A stretch of DNA of 64,000 nucleotides from Eutreptiella sp. 'Long Island Sound 2002'. Taxonomy: Eukaryota; Euglenozoa; Euglenophyceae; Eutreptiales; Eutreptiaceae. Below, piece by piece: positions 8,764-18,937 of the stretch. The notes beneath the pieces were generated by a model, which was not told the origin of the DNA, made no database searches, and saw nothing but the letters and a program-made list of their open reading frames with translations. Every line of letters starts with the position of its first letter. Within the stretch, counting starts at the first letter, position 1. The translations under genes and the position numbers were made by a program. The DNA is taken from positions 151,788,961 to 151,852,960 of the forward strand of contig OZ038382.1 of NCBI GenBank assembly GCA_964036045.1, read 5' to 3'.

Positions 8764-11201
8764 GTGACGTGGAGTCGGCCCAGCGTGGGAGGATGCTGGA
8801 TGATGAGGCCAGCTCCAGCAGCAGCGTTGCTTCGAGCCAAAGGGAGGTGGCCCGCGCCTGCGAGCGCGCCTGTGGGGTGCCCTGCAACCTTCGGGTCGCC
8901 CGGTAACGGGCCAGGCAGCAGAACGCTGCCGTGGAGGGCGCCATTGGCATCGCCCAGGAGGAGGCTGCCGAATGGGGCAGAGGCATGGCCTTCCATGCCT
9001 CGACCGTGGCGGCCATTGCGGCCAGAGTCACGGCTGCAGCCGCACAGGAGGCAGCCGCTGCCCGGGTCAGGAGTGAGGTGGCGGCAGCCGTCCAGGAAGC
9101 CCGCCTGGCCCAGGAGCCCATTGTCCGTAAGGAGGCCGAGTTGAAAGCGTTGGAAGAGGCGCTTGCCCAAGAGAGGGCAAGGAAGGAGGCGGAGGAAAGG
9201 GCCCACGCCGAAGCAACAGCCAAGGCCCAAGCGGACGCCGCCAGGAAGGATGCCATCGAGGCCGCGCGACGGAAGGTCGCTGAGGAGAGGGCCAAGACGG
9301 AGGCGGAGCTGGCAGCGTTAGAAGCTGAGAAGGCTCGGCTGCAGCGGGCTTGGGAAGCCGAGGCTGCCCGTGCCCGAGAAGAGGCCGAAAGGCGAGCTGC
9401 CGCAGCCACGGCTGCCGCAATGGAGGAGGCGGAGGCCAAGCTTCAGCGCGAGACCACCCCGGGACGATACAGAGTGGAGACCCTTCGAAAGCTTTTCGAA
9501 GGAGACGCCTCCTCCAAGATGAAGCTGGACCTGGAGGAGGACGACACTGGCAGCAGTGGAAACAGTGGCCCCACCGCCTACCGCCGAAGGAGGGGTAAGG
9601 GAAAGACCCCTGAGAGGGCACGGAGGCCAGCGGGCGGACATCCCCACGACTCCGACCCCTTCTTCACCGCCACCGACGGGGACGGACGAGACCGCCGACA
9701 TCGCCGAGGAATGGCTGGCGGAGGAGGCAGAGACGTCCCCATGGAGCCAAAGGGTGAGGGTGAGGATCTCCCTCCCCCCTACCGGAGTTCTGAGTCCACC
9801 GCGTGAGGGACCGAGACGGCTAGGTGGGGCAACATGGACGAGGATGGTGACATGGACTTCGGCTACACGGAGAAGCCCCCATCCTCGGACCCACCAAGGG
9901 GACCCGGCGGAGACCCACCAGGACCCCCTGGCGCAGGCCCGTCAGGTCCCCCTGGAGGACTTCCACCAGGTGGACCCCCCGGAGGCGGACCCCCTGGCCG
10001 GGGAGGACCCCCTGGACTGGGCGGGCCCGGCGGAGGCCCTCCTGGAGGACCCCGTGGAGACCCCGATGGCCCACCGGGAGAGAATGACCCGGAGGCCACC
10101 TGGCGGTGGATTGTCTACCTCCGCAGGAAGGTCCTGACCCTCGAGCGCGAGGTAGACACGGGCAAAAGCGAGATGATCCGCATCACCAGGGTCGCTGCGG
10201 GCGCACAGAAGGAGCTGAACATCGCCAGGACGGAGATGGTCAAGATCGCCAAGGTCGCCACCGCCGCCCAGAAGGAGCTGGACATCGCCAGGGGCGAGAC
10301 CAGGCTGCTGAACAAAGTCATCAACCGCCTGCAGCAGAGGTTCGACAGGCTGGAAGGCCGTGGGAGCGTTGGCAGCGACCACCCATCCCTGGAATCCAGC
10401 TCGTCGAACGACAACTGGGGACCTGGACCAGGTCCGGGCAGAGCCCACGCCCCCGGCGGAGCCCCCAGGAGTCGCCCCAGCACCAGTGCGCCCTCTCTCA
10501 GCGCCCCCTCTGATCACAGCGCGGGCCGCCGTAACGAGCGTGTGCCGCCCGGCAGTGGCAGTGAAGAGTGGCGCGACGAGTGGCTTAGTGCGGAGTACCA
10601 CAACCGCCGTGCTCCACCGCGGACACCGGTACGCCCCCGACGCCCCGCACCAGTCCCAGAGCCAATTGCAATGGCTGGGGGGCGATACGGCGGACTCAGA
10701 GACGAGGTCCCCGGAGGGGACGTGGAGTGGGATGTCGGCGGAGGCGAGGAAGACCTGGAGGAGTTCGGCATTACCCCGCTGCGTGGTGTACGACGGGAGG
10801 CCGCTGAACGCAGCTGCCGGCGCCGTGATGAGGAGGTGTACATGGAAGGAGTACGGCGTGAACATCTAGGTTCAGCGTACATGGAGGAACCACGTCGTAG
10901 CCATATGGATACCGCGGAGGAGATGGAAGTGGCGGCCGTGGAAGTCCGTGGGGGACGCCGATGGGAACCTCGGTTGACCTCGCGGCCGGCGTTCATGGTC
11001 TTTAAGGCCGCGGATGCCGCCGTTTGGGGGGACCTGAAGGACATCAACCCCCACACGTACGATGGCAACCCCCTCAACCTCGACCGCTTCTTGGAGAAGC
11101 GGGACGATTGGGGAATGACCGTCACTGAAGACATGGATCCCGCAGAGGCGGAGAAATATGTCTTCAAACGGTTCAGGTGGCGCCTGCCGGAGGTGCTCTA
11201 A
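8764..11201 (+). pseudogene. gag: Gag middle region of element 1: charged helix, PPPY, collagen-like tract
   Basis: In the frame of 8931-9803 and 9807-11198 the order is as follows. First comes an Ala/Glu/Lys/Arg-rich helix of about 120 residues (9120-9460), probably a coiled coil or single alpha-helix. Next is a Gly/Ser/basic linker, then PPPY at 9771-9782, then a tract of Gly-Pro-Pro triplets (about 9895-10080). A second helical stretch with two near-identical 17-residue repeats (about 10150-10330) and an Arg/Pro/Ser-rich linker follow. TGA at 9804 and TAA at 11199 interrupt it; element 2 reads through both places. The PPPY motif resembles retroviral late domains that recruit NEDD4-type ubiquitin ligases; that role is inference. 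Confidence 0.75.
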
Positions 11202-12446
11202 GAGCTATACTTCTTGGCGACCAAGGAGGGGAAAATCAAGACCCTCAAGGAAGCCAAGAAGTGGCTCAACGAGCAGGAGCGAGTGGACGCTCCGCAGGTG
11301 GCTGCCAAGCGGTGGAGGGCCATCAAGCTTCAGCATTATGGTCGGGAGATCCGCCTACGAAATTGGCGGGACTTTCGGGGGCAATACACCCTCTTCCGCC
11401 GCAATGTGGAGGACTGGAATGAGGGTGACGAGCAGGCTCGCCTGCTCTCCATGCTGCCGGAAGCATGGATCAAGAGAGTCACCAAGGAGGAAGCCAAGAG
11501 AGCCAAGTCCAACCACACGGTCAAAATGATGCTCCCCAAGGAGTATCATACGAACGTGGTGGCTTGGACAAAGAAGAACGTGACCCAGGATGTCAAGCGG
11601 CACTCCCTGCGGAACGCCCTCCTCATCACCATCACGGGCGATCGGAAGAAGACCGCGATGTGGCGCCTTGATGAGTGTGACGTGGGCGGCCAGACCATCC
11701 GTCTGCAGGTCATCCCGGCGCGGATGAGTTGCGACGAGATCCTGGAGTGGGTTGGAGAGGAAGTGCCCAAAGAGTACCCGAACCTCCACCACACCCGCGG
11801 GTTGAGGCCCGGCGACCGTGATGTCAACTACGTTGGCGAGGGGTCTGGCGGGGAAGCTGCCATGGACCCAGCGGGAGCCGATGGCGATGAGGCTCTCGAC
11901 GACGATGGCGACGACGATGAGCCCGCCGAGACGGCCGTTTGTGCCTTTGTCGCCAACAACCTGAACACGGGGAGCAACCAGGGAAGCTGGAAGCCCCTGC
12001 AGAAGGGTTGGAAGAAGAAGGAGAAGAAGGAGCCCTGCCGCATTGGCGACCCTCCGCTGTCCTTTGGGGAGTTCATACGAGCTCACCCTCAGGGCTGTTT
12101 CGTGTGTTATGGAAGGAACAAAGGGTTCAACCATGACCACCGAACATGTCCCATCCACAAGGCCGACACGGAGGCTTACAAGAAGGTGCACGGGTTGAAA
12201 AAGCGTGCACCCGTGGGTATCCGGGAGACCAAGGTGGAGGTCACCAAGGACGAGCTATCCAAGCTGATGTCGGTGGGGACCGAGTTGGCGAAAGAGATCC
12301 AGGAGATCAAGAGGTCCTGGGTTCCCAAGTCGGACAACAAGAACAAGGACAAGGACAAGAAGGGTAAGAAAGGCGGAAAGAAGAAGAGTGTCAACGAGGT
12401 TGATGCGGAGGAGAGTACCCCTGCTACCACAAGCGACGCCCCTTAG
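11202..12446 (+). pseudogene. gag: Gag core and zinc-knuckle-like domain of element 1
   Basis: Open for about 410 codons in the same frame as the preceding gag piece, and colinear with element 2 from about 63150. The first half (KEAKKWLNEQERVDAPQ, then WRDFRGQYTLFRRNVEDWN) looks like the helical retrotransposon Gag capsid region. After an acidic stretch, CFVCYGRNKGFNHDHRTC gives C-x2-C-x8-H-x4-C, a knuckle-like array with a longer middle spacer than the usual x4. A Lys-rich tail (DKKGKKGGKKK) would bind nucleic acid. It ends at TAG 12444-12446, with pol continuing in the same frame, so this could be a real gag stop bypassed by readthrough or just another mutation. Confidence 0.8.
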
Positions 12447-13370
12447 CGGAGCCCCTGCAGCCAAGGGCCCCAGCTAGGGCGGTCGCAGGATGGTGTTGCG
12501 GGAAGCGCTGCACCATCCCATTCGGGAGACAATGAGCACCAAGGGATTGCCGCGGGTGGAAGGCCTGGTCCGGCACCCAAGACGAAAGACAGTCGCAGTG
12601 GCGGGGTGGGGGCAAGTGAAGGCACGAACCCTTGCACCCGTCCATCCTTCGCGACCAAGAACGTGTTTGATGTGCTTCAAGATCTTTCCGAGAGTATCGA
12701 AGGATCACCCGGACCGCAGCTGGATGCTGCAGATGGGCAGCCTGAGCCCATTGTCCACGACCTGCACCAGTCGCTTATTGAGCTTCTGGAACGGCCGGAG
12801 ATCCTGAGCTTGCACGCCGTGCCCCGTGTTCGGGGGGAGCTGCAGTTGTACCTTAAGGTCCGTGCCCTATGCCGGGAAGTGGAGAAGGTCTTCGACGTGT
12901 TGGTTGACACGGGAGCTCAGGTCAGCCTGGTCAAGGCTGGCCTACTCCCGCCAGAGTGCTTGACCGACAGTCGGAGGCCTGTCAGGCTGAAGGTGGCGAA
13001 CGGCCAGTGCATGGTGGGAGGCACGAGGGAGGCAGCCATTGGGCTGCAGTTTGTGAACCACCGTGAGCTGAGCCGCCCGGATCTCGGCAAGGAAATCCTC
13101 CTGCAAGGTCGCTTCTACGAGGCCCAGATGGACTGGGACATGATCGTTGGGTACGACTTCATGATGGAGACGGACTCTGGCGTTCTCCCGGCCCAGGCCT
13201 CCATGACCCTGTACCAGGACGACCAGCTCTCGTGGCTTTCGTCACCTGAGCATCATGTGGAGTGCCAATGGATCCACCTGGAACGCAACCAGCTCAAAGT
13301 AGCCGCGCTGGGGACTGAGCCAGCTGGGCCAGCAAACCAGGAGTACGGCGCAATGCCGGAAGTGGCGAGC
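12447..13370 (+). pseudogene. pol: Pol: aspartic protease domain of element 1
   Basis: In frame with gag. FDVLVDTGAQVSLVKAG (active-site DTG at 12906-12914) followed by a hydrophobic stretch and the later MIVGYDFM, equivalent to the ILG motif, identify a retropepsin-like protease that would cleave Gag-Pol. The region 12447-12600 is a poorly conserved linker. The protease itself is uninterrupted, but it sits in a polyprotein broken elsewhere. Confidence 0.85.
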
Positions 13371-13840
13371 CGAGTGGTTGCGGACCTGGGAGCTTCGGAT
13401 CTTGCCCTGGATGCGTTCTCTTCAGGGACCTCCGCCCATGTTCGGGTTTGTGAGAAGTACTGGAGTGCCCAGGACTCCGCGTGGAAGAAGCACTGGGGTC
13501 CCCATAAGGGTTTGATGTGGATCCATTTCCCCCGATGGGACATTCCAAGGGCGGTAGCGAAGATTTGCAAGGACTGCTCCAAGGCAGTGCTGGTCGTTCC
13601 TATGGGATGCATCGAGGAGGAAAGCACCCGAGATTGGGTGGTCTCATTGACCAACATGACCTTAAACATGGTTGTCCTACCGGCTGAAGAGAGTGTCTAT
13701 CAGGACGCTAAGGGACAGCCCATGCCACCCCAGAGATGGTCAACGGAATTCCACTATGTGGATGGGGGCCTTGAGCAGGCCGACACCACGGACTTCGTGT
13801 GTGTCAACCGCATCATAGCGGAGCCCTGGCGGCAATGCTT
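13371..13840 (+). pseudogene. Pol: methyltransferase-like insert between protease and RT
   Basis: The stretch from VVADLGASDLALDAFS through KYWSAQDSAWKKHWGP, WIHFPRWDIPRAVAKI and CSKAVLVVPMG follows the order of the Dam-like adenine methyltransferase domain of some retroelements (D-L-F-A-S, then a Trp-rich segment, an N-P-P-F-type motif before IPR, then a VVP strand). Here the catalytic N-P-P-F position reads HFPRW, so activity is doubtful. The domain is not part of a standard Ty3/gypsy pol. Assignment is by pattern only and could be wrong. Confidence 0.45.
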
Positions 13841-15116
13841 TGCGGTTTCCCCTGTTGACATTGGAGAATCAGAGGACCTCCTCACTGAAGAGGAGCTGGA
13901 CCTGGTTCAGGGGTACATGGATCAGCCCTTTCACGACTGGGGAAGCCAGCGTGAGGGGAAGGGCCAGGACAAAGCCTGGTGGGAAGTGGACTCCATCGCC
14001 TCTGGTTCCTATGATGGGGATACCTTCGTAAGGAGGGTGCTGGACCACATGTCCAGGCAGGACGAGCCAATAAGCGGTAACCTACCCACCTACGGTGACT
14101 TGTTCCGAGGCAAGACCAGAGATGGCCCTTTGGGCCACCTGGGGAGACCGCCTGAGCGATCTTTTGGTGGTACCCCGCAAGTAAGCTCAGTGGTTCAGGT
14201 GCCCGGAAAGGCCAAGGCGGAGTCCGATGAGTGCCCCAAGATCCAGGCATTGAGGGCCAGGCTGAAGCAGAAGTATGGTGATACCTTCTTCAGCGGAAAA
14301 CCTGTGTTTTCCCCGCCGGTGCGTGGACCGTATGGTGAGGCCAAGATACGGCTGAAGCCGGACCCCCGTGTGTACCGACACCGGGAATTCGCCCTGAGGG
14401 GCGAGAGGAAGGAGGCCATAGAGAAGATCCTCCCCGAATTCATAGAGAGAGGCTGGCTTGAGCCGTGCCACTCCGAGTGAACCTCCCCGTGCTTTGTCGT
14501 CCCCAAAAAGGTGGCCAGAGAGTGGCGGCTCGTGGTCGACTACCGCGGCCTAAACGCCCAAACGCAGCATGACAGCTATACGCTGCCCCTCATTGAGGAC
14601 ATGCTGCAAAAGCAACACCGGCGGAGAATCTTCACGGTGATTGACCTGAAACGTGGTTATCATCAGATGTCTCTAGCCAAGGAGTCCCGTGCCTGCACAG
14701 CAATGAGCACCCCACTTGGATCCCTCCAGTGGAAGGTGATGCCCATGAACGTTACCAACTGCAATGCGGCTTTTCAGCGGATGCTGGAGAACCTGCTCCA
14801 GCCAGTGCGTGACTGTGCGGACCCCTTTGTGGACGACGTGATCATCGCGTTCGGGGACCCCAGTATGAGCTATGAGGAGCTACTGGAAGCACATGAGAGG
14901 GACGTCACCAGAGTGCTGGACCTTCTAGTTCAGGAGAAACTCACGGGCACCAGTGACAAGGCCACCATTGCGGTAAGCGAGGTGGTCTTCACTGGCCACG
15001 TAGTCGGGAACGGGCAGGGAAAGCCCATACCTGGCACGGTGGCTGCGATTGAGCACTGGGAAAAGCCCAAAACGGTCTCTGAGCTACGGGCATACTTGGG
15101 GTTCTGCAACTATTAG
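13841..15116 (+). pseudogene. pol: Pol: linker and reverse transcriptase of element 1 (nonsense at 14478 and 15114)
   Basis: RT begins near 14330 (KIRLKPDPRVYRHREF) and shows FVVPKK, WRLVVDYRGLN, FTVIDLKRGYHQM (first catalytic Asp), VMPMNVTNCNAAFQ and FVDD (Asp pair at 14832-14837), then YLGFCNY of the connection. This is a Ty3/gypsy RT. TGA at 14478 falls where a Trp is expected, and TAG at 15114 replaces the second aromatic of the FCNYY-like motif. PMNVTNC replaces the usual P-G-V-T-N-G core, suggesting further damaging substitutions. The Glu-rich stretch 13841-14300 is an unassigned linker. Confidence 0.92.
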
Positions 15117-16431
15117 TCGGGGTGTATCAAGATGTATGCCGAGTATGCAGCCCCCATGACGACCATGCTCAAGGGCAACCGAGAGGAGACCAGGAAGGGG
15201 TCCAAGAAGGCTCTGGTCTGGAATGAAGAGTCCGACCGTGCCTTTGAGGGGATGAAGCAGGCGCTGCTATCCGCAGTGGGTCTGCACCTCGTGGATCCTG
15301 ACCGAGGGTTCGCCCTGCGCACCGACGCCTCCGACTACGCCGTTGGCGCTGTGTTGGAGCAAGTGCTTGACGATGGGAGGCACGTACCAGTGGCCTTCTG
15401 GAGCCGAGTCCTGGCGGAAGGCCAGAGACGGACGTGGACGCCCCGAGAAAAGGAGGCGTATCCCATCGTCATGGCTCTCAGGAAATGGGCTGGGTACATA
15501 GCCCTCCATCCCGTCACCGTCTGCACCGACCATCAGAGTCTGCAGTCGTGGCACAAAGAGCATGTGGACAACCCCTCTGGTCCCGCCTCCGGACGGGCAA
15601 GATGGCATGAGACCTTGGCCAAGTTCGACCTCACGGTTGTGTATGTTCCTGGCAAGGACAACACCGTGGCGGACTGTCTCAGTAGGTGGGCCTATCCCGC
15701 CAGCAAGGGCATGACGGATGTCTCCGCCCATGGCGATGAGGCTGAGACCGCTGACGCCAAGAGAATCATAGAGATGGAGCGCCTGATGGAGGAGAAGGGT
15801 GTTAAATGCTTCGTCGTCATGGCTGCGGACGCCCCCCTTGGAGGGAGGATGGGCAGAGCGGTCAGAGTACTCGCCCCTGAAGGAGCCGAGTCGGACAAGC
15901 ACCTCTTCCCTGAATCTTGCCTCCAGGACGACTGGACCGACGACTACGCCAAGTCTGAGGCCTTTGAGGCCGTGTATAGGGCTGTGACCGACCCTGATGA
16001 CGGGCAGAAGTGGCCAAAGGGGCTGACTGAGGAGGATGGCAAGCTCTACCGGAATGGTAACCTGCTGGTCCCAGATTCCCGAGTGCTCGAGCTATGTGAG
16101 GGTTGGCACCACCACATGATGCACCCAGGGGTCAGGAAGCAAGCCCTGGATATGCAGCGCCGGTTCGAAATCGACCAGATCAAGCTCTACAACGCTATCA
16201 AGAAGGTCAGAAAGGGTTGCTTGGTCTGTCAGGCCTGCCATCCCGACAACCGGAACGTCAAGGGGGAAGCCGGATGGACTCCGGTGCCTGACCAGCCCAT
16301 GGAGAGCGTGGCCATGGACGTCTTCTCCATGCCCGAAGTTCACATAGGCAAGGAGACCTTTGACTGTGTGGTCCTTTGTGTGGACCGCCACAGCGGTTAC
16401 GTAGTAGCCGTTCCGGCACGCAAAAGAGGGG
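15117..16431 (+). pseudogene. pol: Pol: RNase H, integrase zinc domain and start of the integrase core
   Basis: RNase H is shown by RTDASDYAVGAVLEQ (from about 15319), WTPREKEAYPIVMALRKW and VCTDHQSLQSW, with GKDNTVADCLSRW closing it near 15690. After a spacer, WHHHMMHPG followed by CLVCQAC forms the HHCC zinc-binding domain of integrase (about 16100-16240). The core begins with the first catalytic Asp in VAMDVFSM (codon 16317-16319). The frame is lost at a G run (16428-16431) where one extra G shifts reading by one base. Together these would degrade the RNA strand and insert cDNA. Confidence 0.92.
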
Positions 16432-17004
16432 TTGCTTGCCAAGGAAGTGGCAGTCATGATGATTCGTCATTGGCTGACCGTCTTTGACATCCCCGGCACC
16501 ATTTGCAGTGACCGAGGGCCCCAGTTTACTGGTGGCTGGTTCAAGGCCATGTGTTCCCTCATGGGAAAACGGCATGCCAAGAGCGTCGCCTATCTCAGCC
16601 GGTCCAACGGCCGGGCTGAAGTGGCTGGAAGACAGCTGTTTGAGAAGCTACGCAAGATTCACATCACCACCCCACGTCGGAACTGCTTTGAGGAGATGTG
16701 GCCCGCTCTGAAGGCCCATCACGACACCCCCACTCCGGGTGGTTTGTCCCCTCACCAGATTTTGTTCGGCAGGGACCCCCTAGGTTGGGGACTTCCCTTG
16801 CCGGGTGATGGTATGGCCATGGATGCCAAGGAATTCTTTGCGCGGCAGGAGGCAACGGCGCGGGACATCCGCCAGCAGCTCGAGAAGGAGCATGCCGTGC
16901 GTCAGAAGTCCGCCCCGAGCTCGACAGCGCAAAAGTTCAGGGTGGGAGACCCGGTGTGGGTGATCAGACCCCGCCCCATGGGCACCCCCCGCACCAAAAC
17001 CTAG
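16432..17004 (+). pseudogene. pol: Pol: integrase core, C-terminal part (shifted frame)
   Basis: Continues integrase one frame over. The second catalytic Asp is in TICSDRGPQF (codon 16510-16512) and the Glu in NGRAEVAG (codon 16618-16620), giving the canonical D-x35-E spacing. SPHQILFGRDPLG and KFRVGDPVWV follow as in Ty3/gypsy integrases. TAG at 17002-17004 interrupts at a position where a Trp would fit. Confidence 0.92.
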
Positions 17005-17430
17005 TTCACACCCGGAGAGGTGGTCTGCAGGATTGGTGAGGACACCTACCGCATCAAGGTGGGTCACAGACAGTTCCGGGAGCGCCACGAGAGTCAACTC
17101 CGTGTGCGGGAACCCGACCTCCGTGGCCAACATGTCTCCCTGGACTACGCCGCACATGAGGCCGATTCAGACAACGACTACGCTGAGCAGGACGAATATA
17201 CCGTCGAGAAGATCCTGGCCCAGCGTCCGAACGCCTCGGCACCCGGAGGCCTTGAGTTCAAGGTTTGTTGGCGAGGCTATGGGCCGTCCCACGACACCTG
17301 GGAACCCGTCTCCTCGTTCCTGCCGCGGATTAACAGTCCCTTCATGGACTACATCCGCAAGCACAAGACCAAGCTCCATGTCTCGGACTTGGCAGCACTC
17401 ACCCGGGCGATTGCAGCCGGAGGTGCCTGA
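17005..17430 (+). pseudogene. pol: Pol: integrase C-terminus and chromodomain
   Basis: FTPGEVVCRIGEDTYRIKV ends integrase. EYTVEKILAQRP (from about 17191), then FKVCWRGYGPSHDTWEPVSSF, is a clear chromodomain with the aromatic and WEP motifs. In chromoviruses this domain directs integration to heterochromatin, which fits the satellite-rich insertion site. The coding region ends at TGA 17428-17430. Confidence 0.93.
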
Positions 17431-18926
17431 TCACCGCCCTGGGCTCTCCTCTGTGAGCTCCGCTGGACTTTCCAGTGTAATTTCGGAATCCAGGGTCCAT
17501 GACATTGCAAAGCATATCATTGCAGTTTGCAGGAGCTGGATTGTGCACACGGCGGGTGCTCAGTTCAGGCTTAGATGCTTTTGGCAAACATTGTCCGTAA
17601 GCATTTTCCTGCTGACATTTCCCTGCCCTGCTTGGACGGCCATACCCCCCAGAGCGGATGGCCCCCCTTCATTATCCCAGATTGAGGCCTTAAGGCCCAT
17701 ACGACGTTGCGCAACGGATGCCACTGTCATCGGCATTGTGATTTTTGGGTGTGTGGTCTGGTCCCATGGCACTTGTGGGATCCAGACCAGTCTATGTGTG
17801 TCTGCAGACTATATATGCCCTGAACTCAGGCGGTTTTCTGTCAACCCCCTCTGCATATGCCTTATCCTGACCGGGGCGTGGTTTGGTGCTCTATCCAGAG
17901 TGTGTTTACACACCTATTACCCTGTTTATTGCTTACGTTTCTGCCCTCCAGGATATGTGCATCTGTATGTTGAGTGTTAATGGCCCATCACTGAAGTATG
18001 GACCGTTTTTCCCCAGAAACAACACGAATAAGGGATACGAAGGCGCCCTGAGTCGCCGTGTACAGGTATCTACGTAAGATCCAGCCTGGACCAGTACCTA
18101 AGTACAGATTGTCACGTGTGTGTGCCCGTGATACCGTGTGCCCTAGTGGCTGTGATGACCTGAGATCCTGATGGCGCCAGGCGGGAAGCCCAGTTGCCTG
18201 ACTACACTCCCAGCGGTCCGCCACTGTCAGTCCCAGTGTGAGCCTACCGACTCGCAGACGCACTTGCAGTCGGGTGGCGACCTTCGGTGTCCTGACCTCG
18301 GTCAGTCAGCCTGGGAAACTGGTGGTTTGAGGAGTCGACACCTCCGCCCAGACTGCATGGGGACTCCCCCATGCATGGCCTTTGTGGTAATGGGGCGAGG
18401 GAAAAGACGGCCTTGATGCCCCATCCCTTAAGGAGGAGCTCGTTCGGCTTTACCACTCTGGACTCGCGTTCTGGATATGGACATGGTGCGCCCGAGGAAA
18501 GACCCGTGGGGACCCTCCCCCAGTCTGCGGCCTTGGGAAGCTTGGGGTAGCCTGATGGATCTTTGTGGTCGCTTTCGACCCGTGAAACCGCCTCGGTCGT
18601 CGTGTGACGCCTATGTTGGCCGTGTATGCCACTACCACTGTGGTGGTCACCGTAGCAGCAGGCACCCGGTGCGCCTGGTATGGGTTAACGGGTCCTTTGG
18701 ATGCCGAACAATCGCCGCCAGGACCCGAGACTTGATACTTGATACTACACTTGCGGTTACCAGCAACTAGAGCACCGTACCTGTCTTACTGTTGGATTGT
18801 GATGGGCAACCTAACCCCCAACTCAGCCTGAAGTGGGAGTGTGACCGCCCCCCCCCTTCGGGGGATGGCCCTGGGTACCCGCTGCGATGCTTGGGTGTTA
18901 TCCAGCCCCCCCCCAGGGTTTCCTCT
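17431..18926 (+). other. 3' untranslated region of element 1
   Basis: About 1.5 kb between the chromodomain stop and the purine tract. Long frames that overlap the pol end here (17033-17980) are out-of-frame shadows of the chromodomain. No envelope-like ORF, transmembrane segment or RNA gene is visible. Runs of C near 18849-18858 and 18906-18914 stand out. Confidence 0.6.
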
Positions 18927-18937
18927 AAGGAGCGGGG
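18927..18937 (+). promoter_or_regulatory. Polypurine tract of element 1
   Basis: AAGGAGCGGGG lies directly before the TG of the 3' LTR, as expected for the primer of plus-strand DNA. One C interrupts the purines. Confidence 0.7.

Noticed and set aside
16150-16180. GGTTCGAAATC resembling a tRNA T-loop
   Set aside because: It lies inside the integrase coding sequence, and no acceptor stem or anticodon arm can be drawn around it.
17033-17980. A 315-codon plus-strand frame after pol that could be an envelope-like ORF
   Set aside because: Its first 400 bp overlap the real chromodomain frame out of phase. No signal peptide or clear membrane layout follows.
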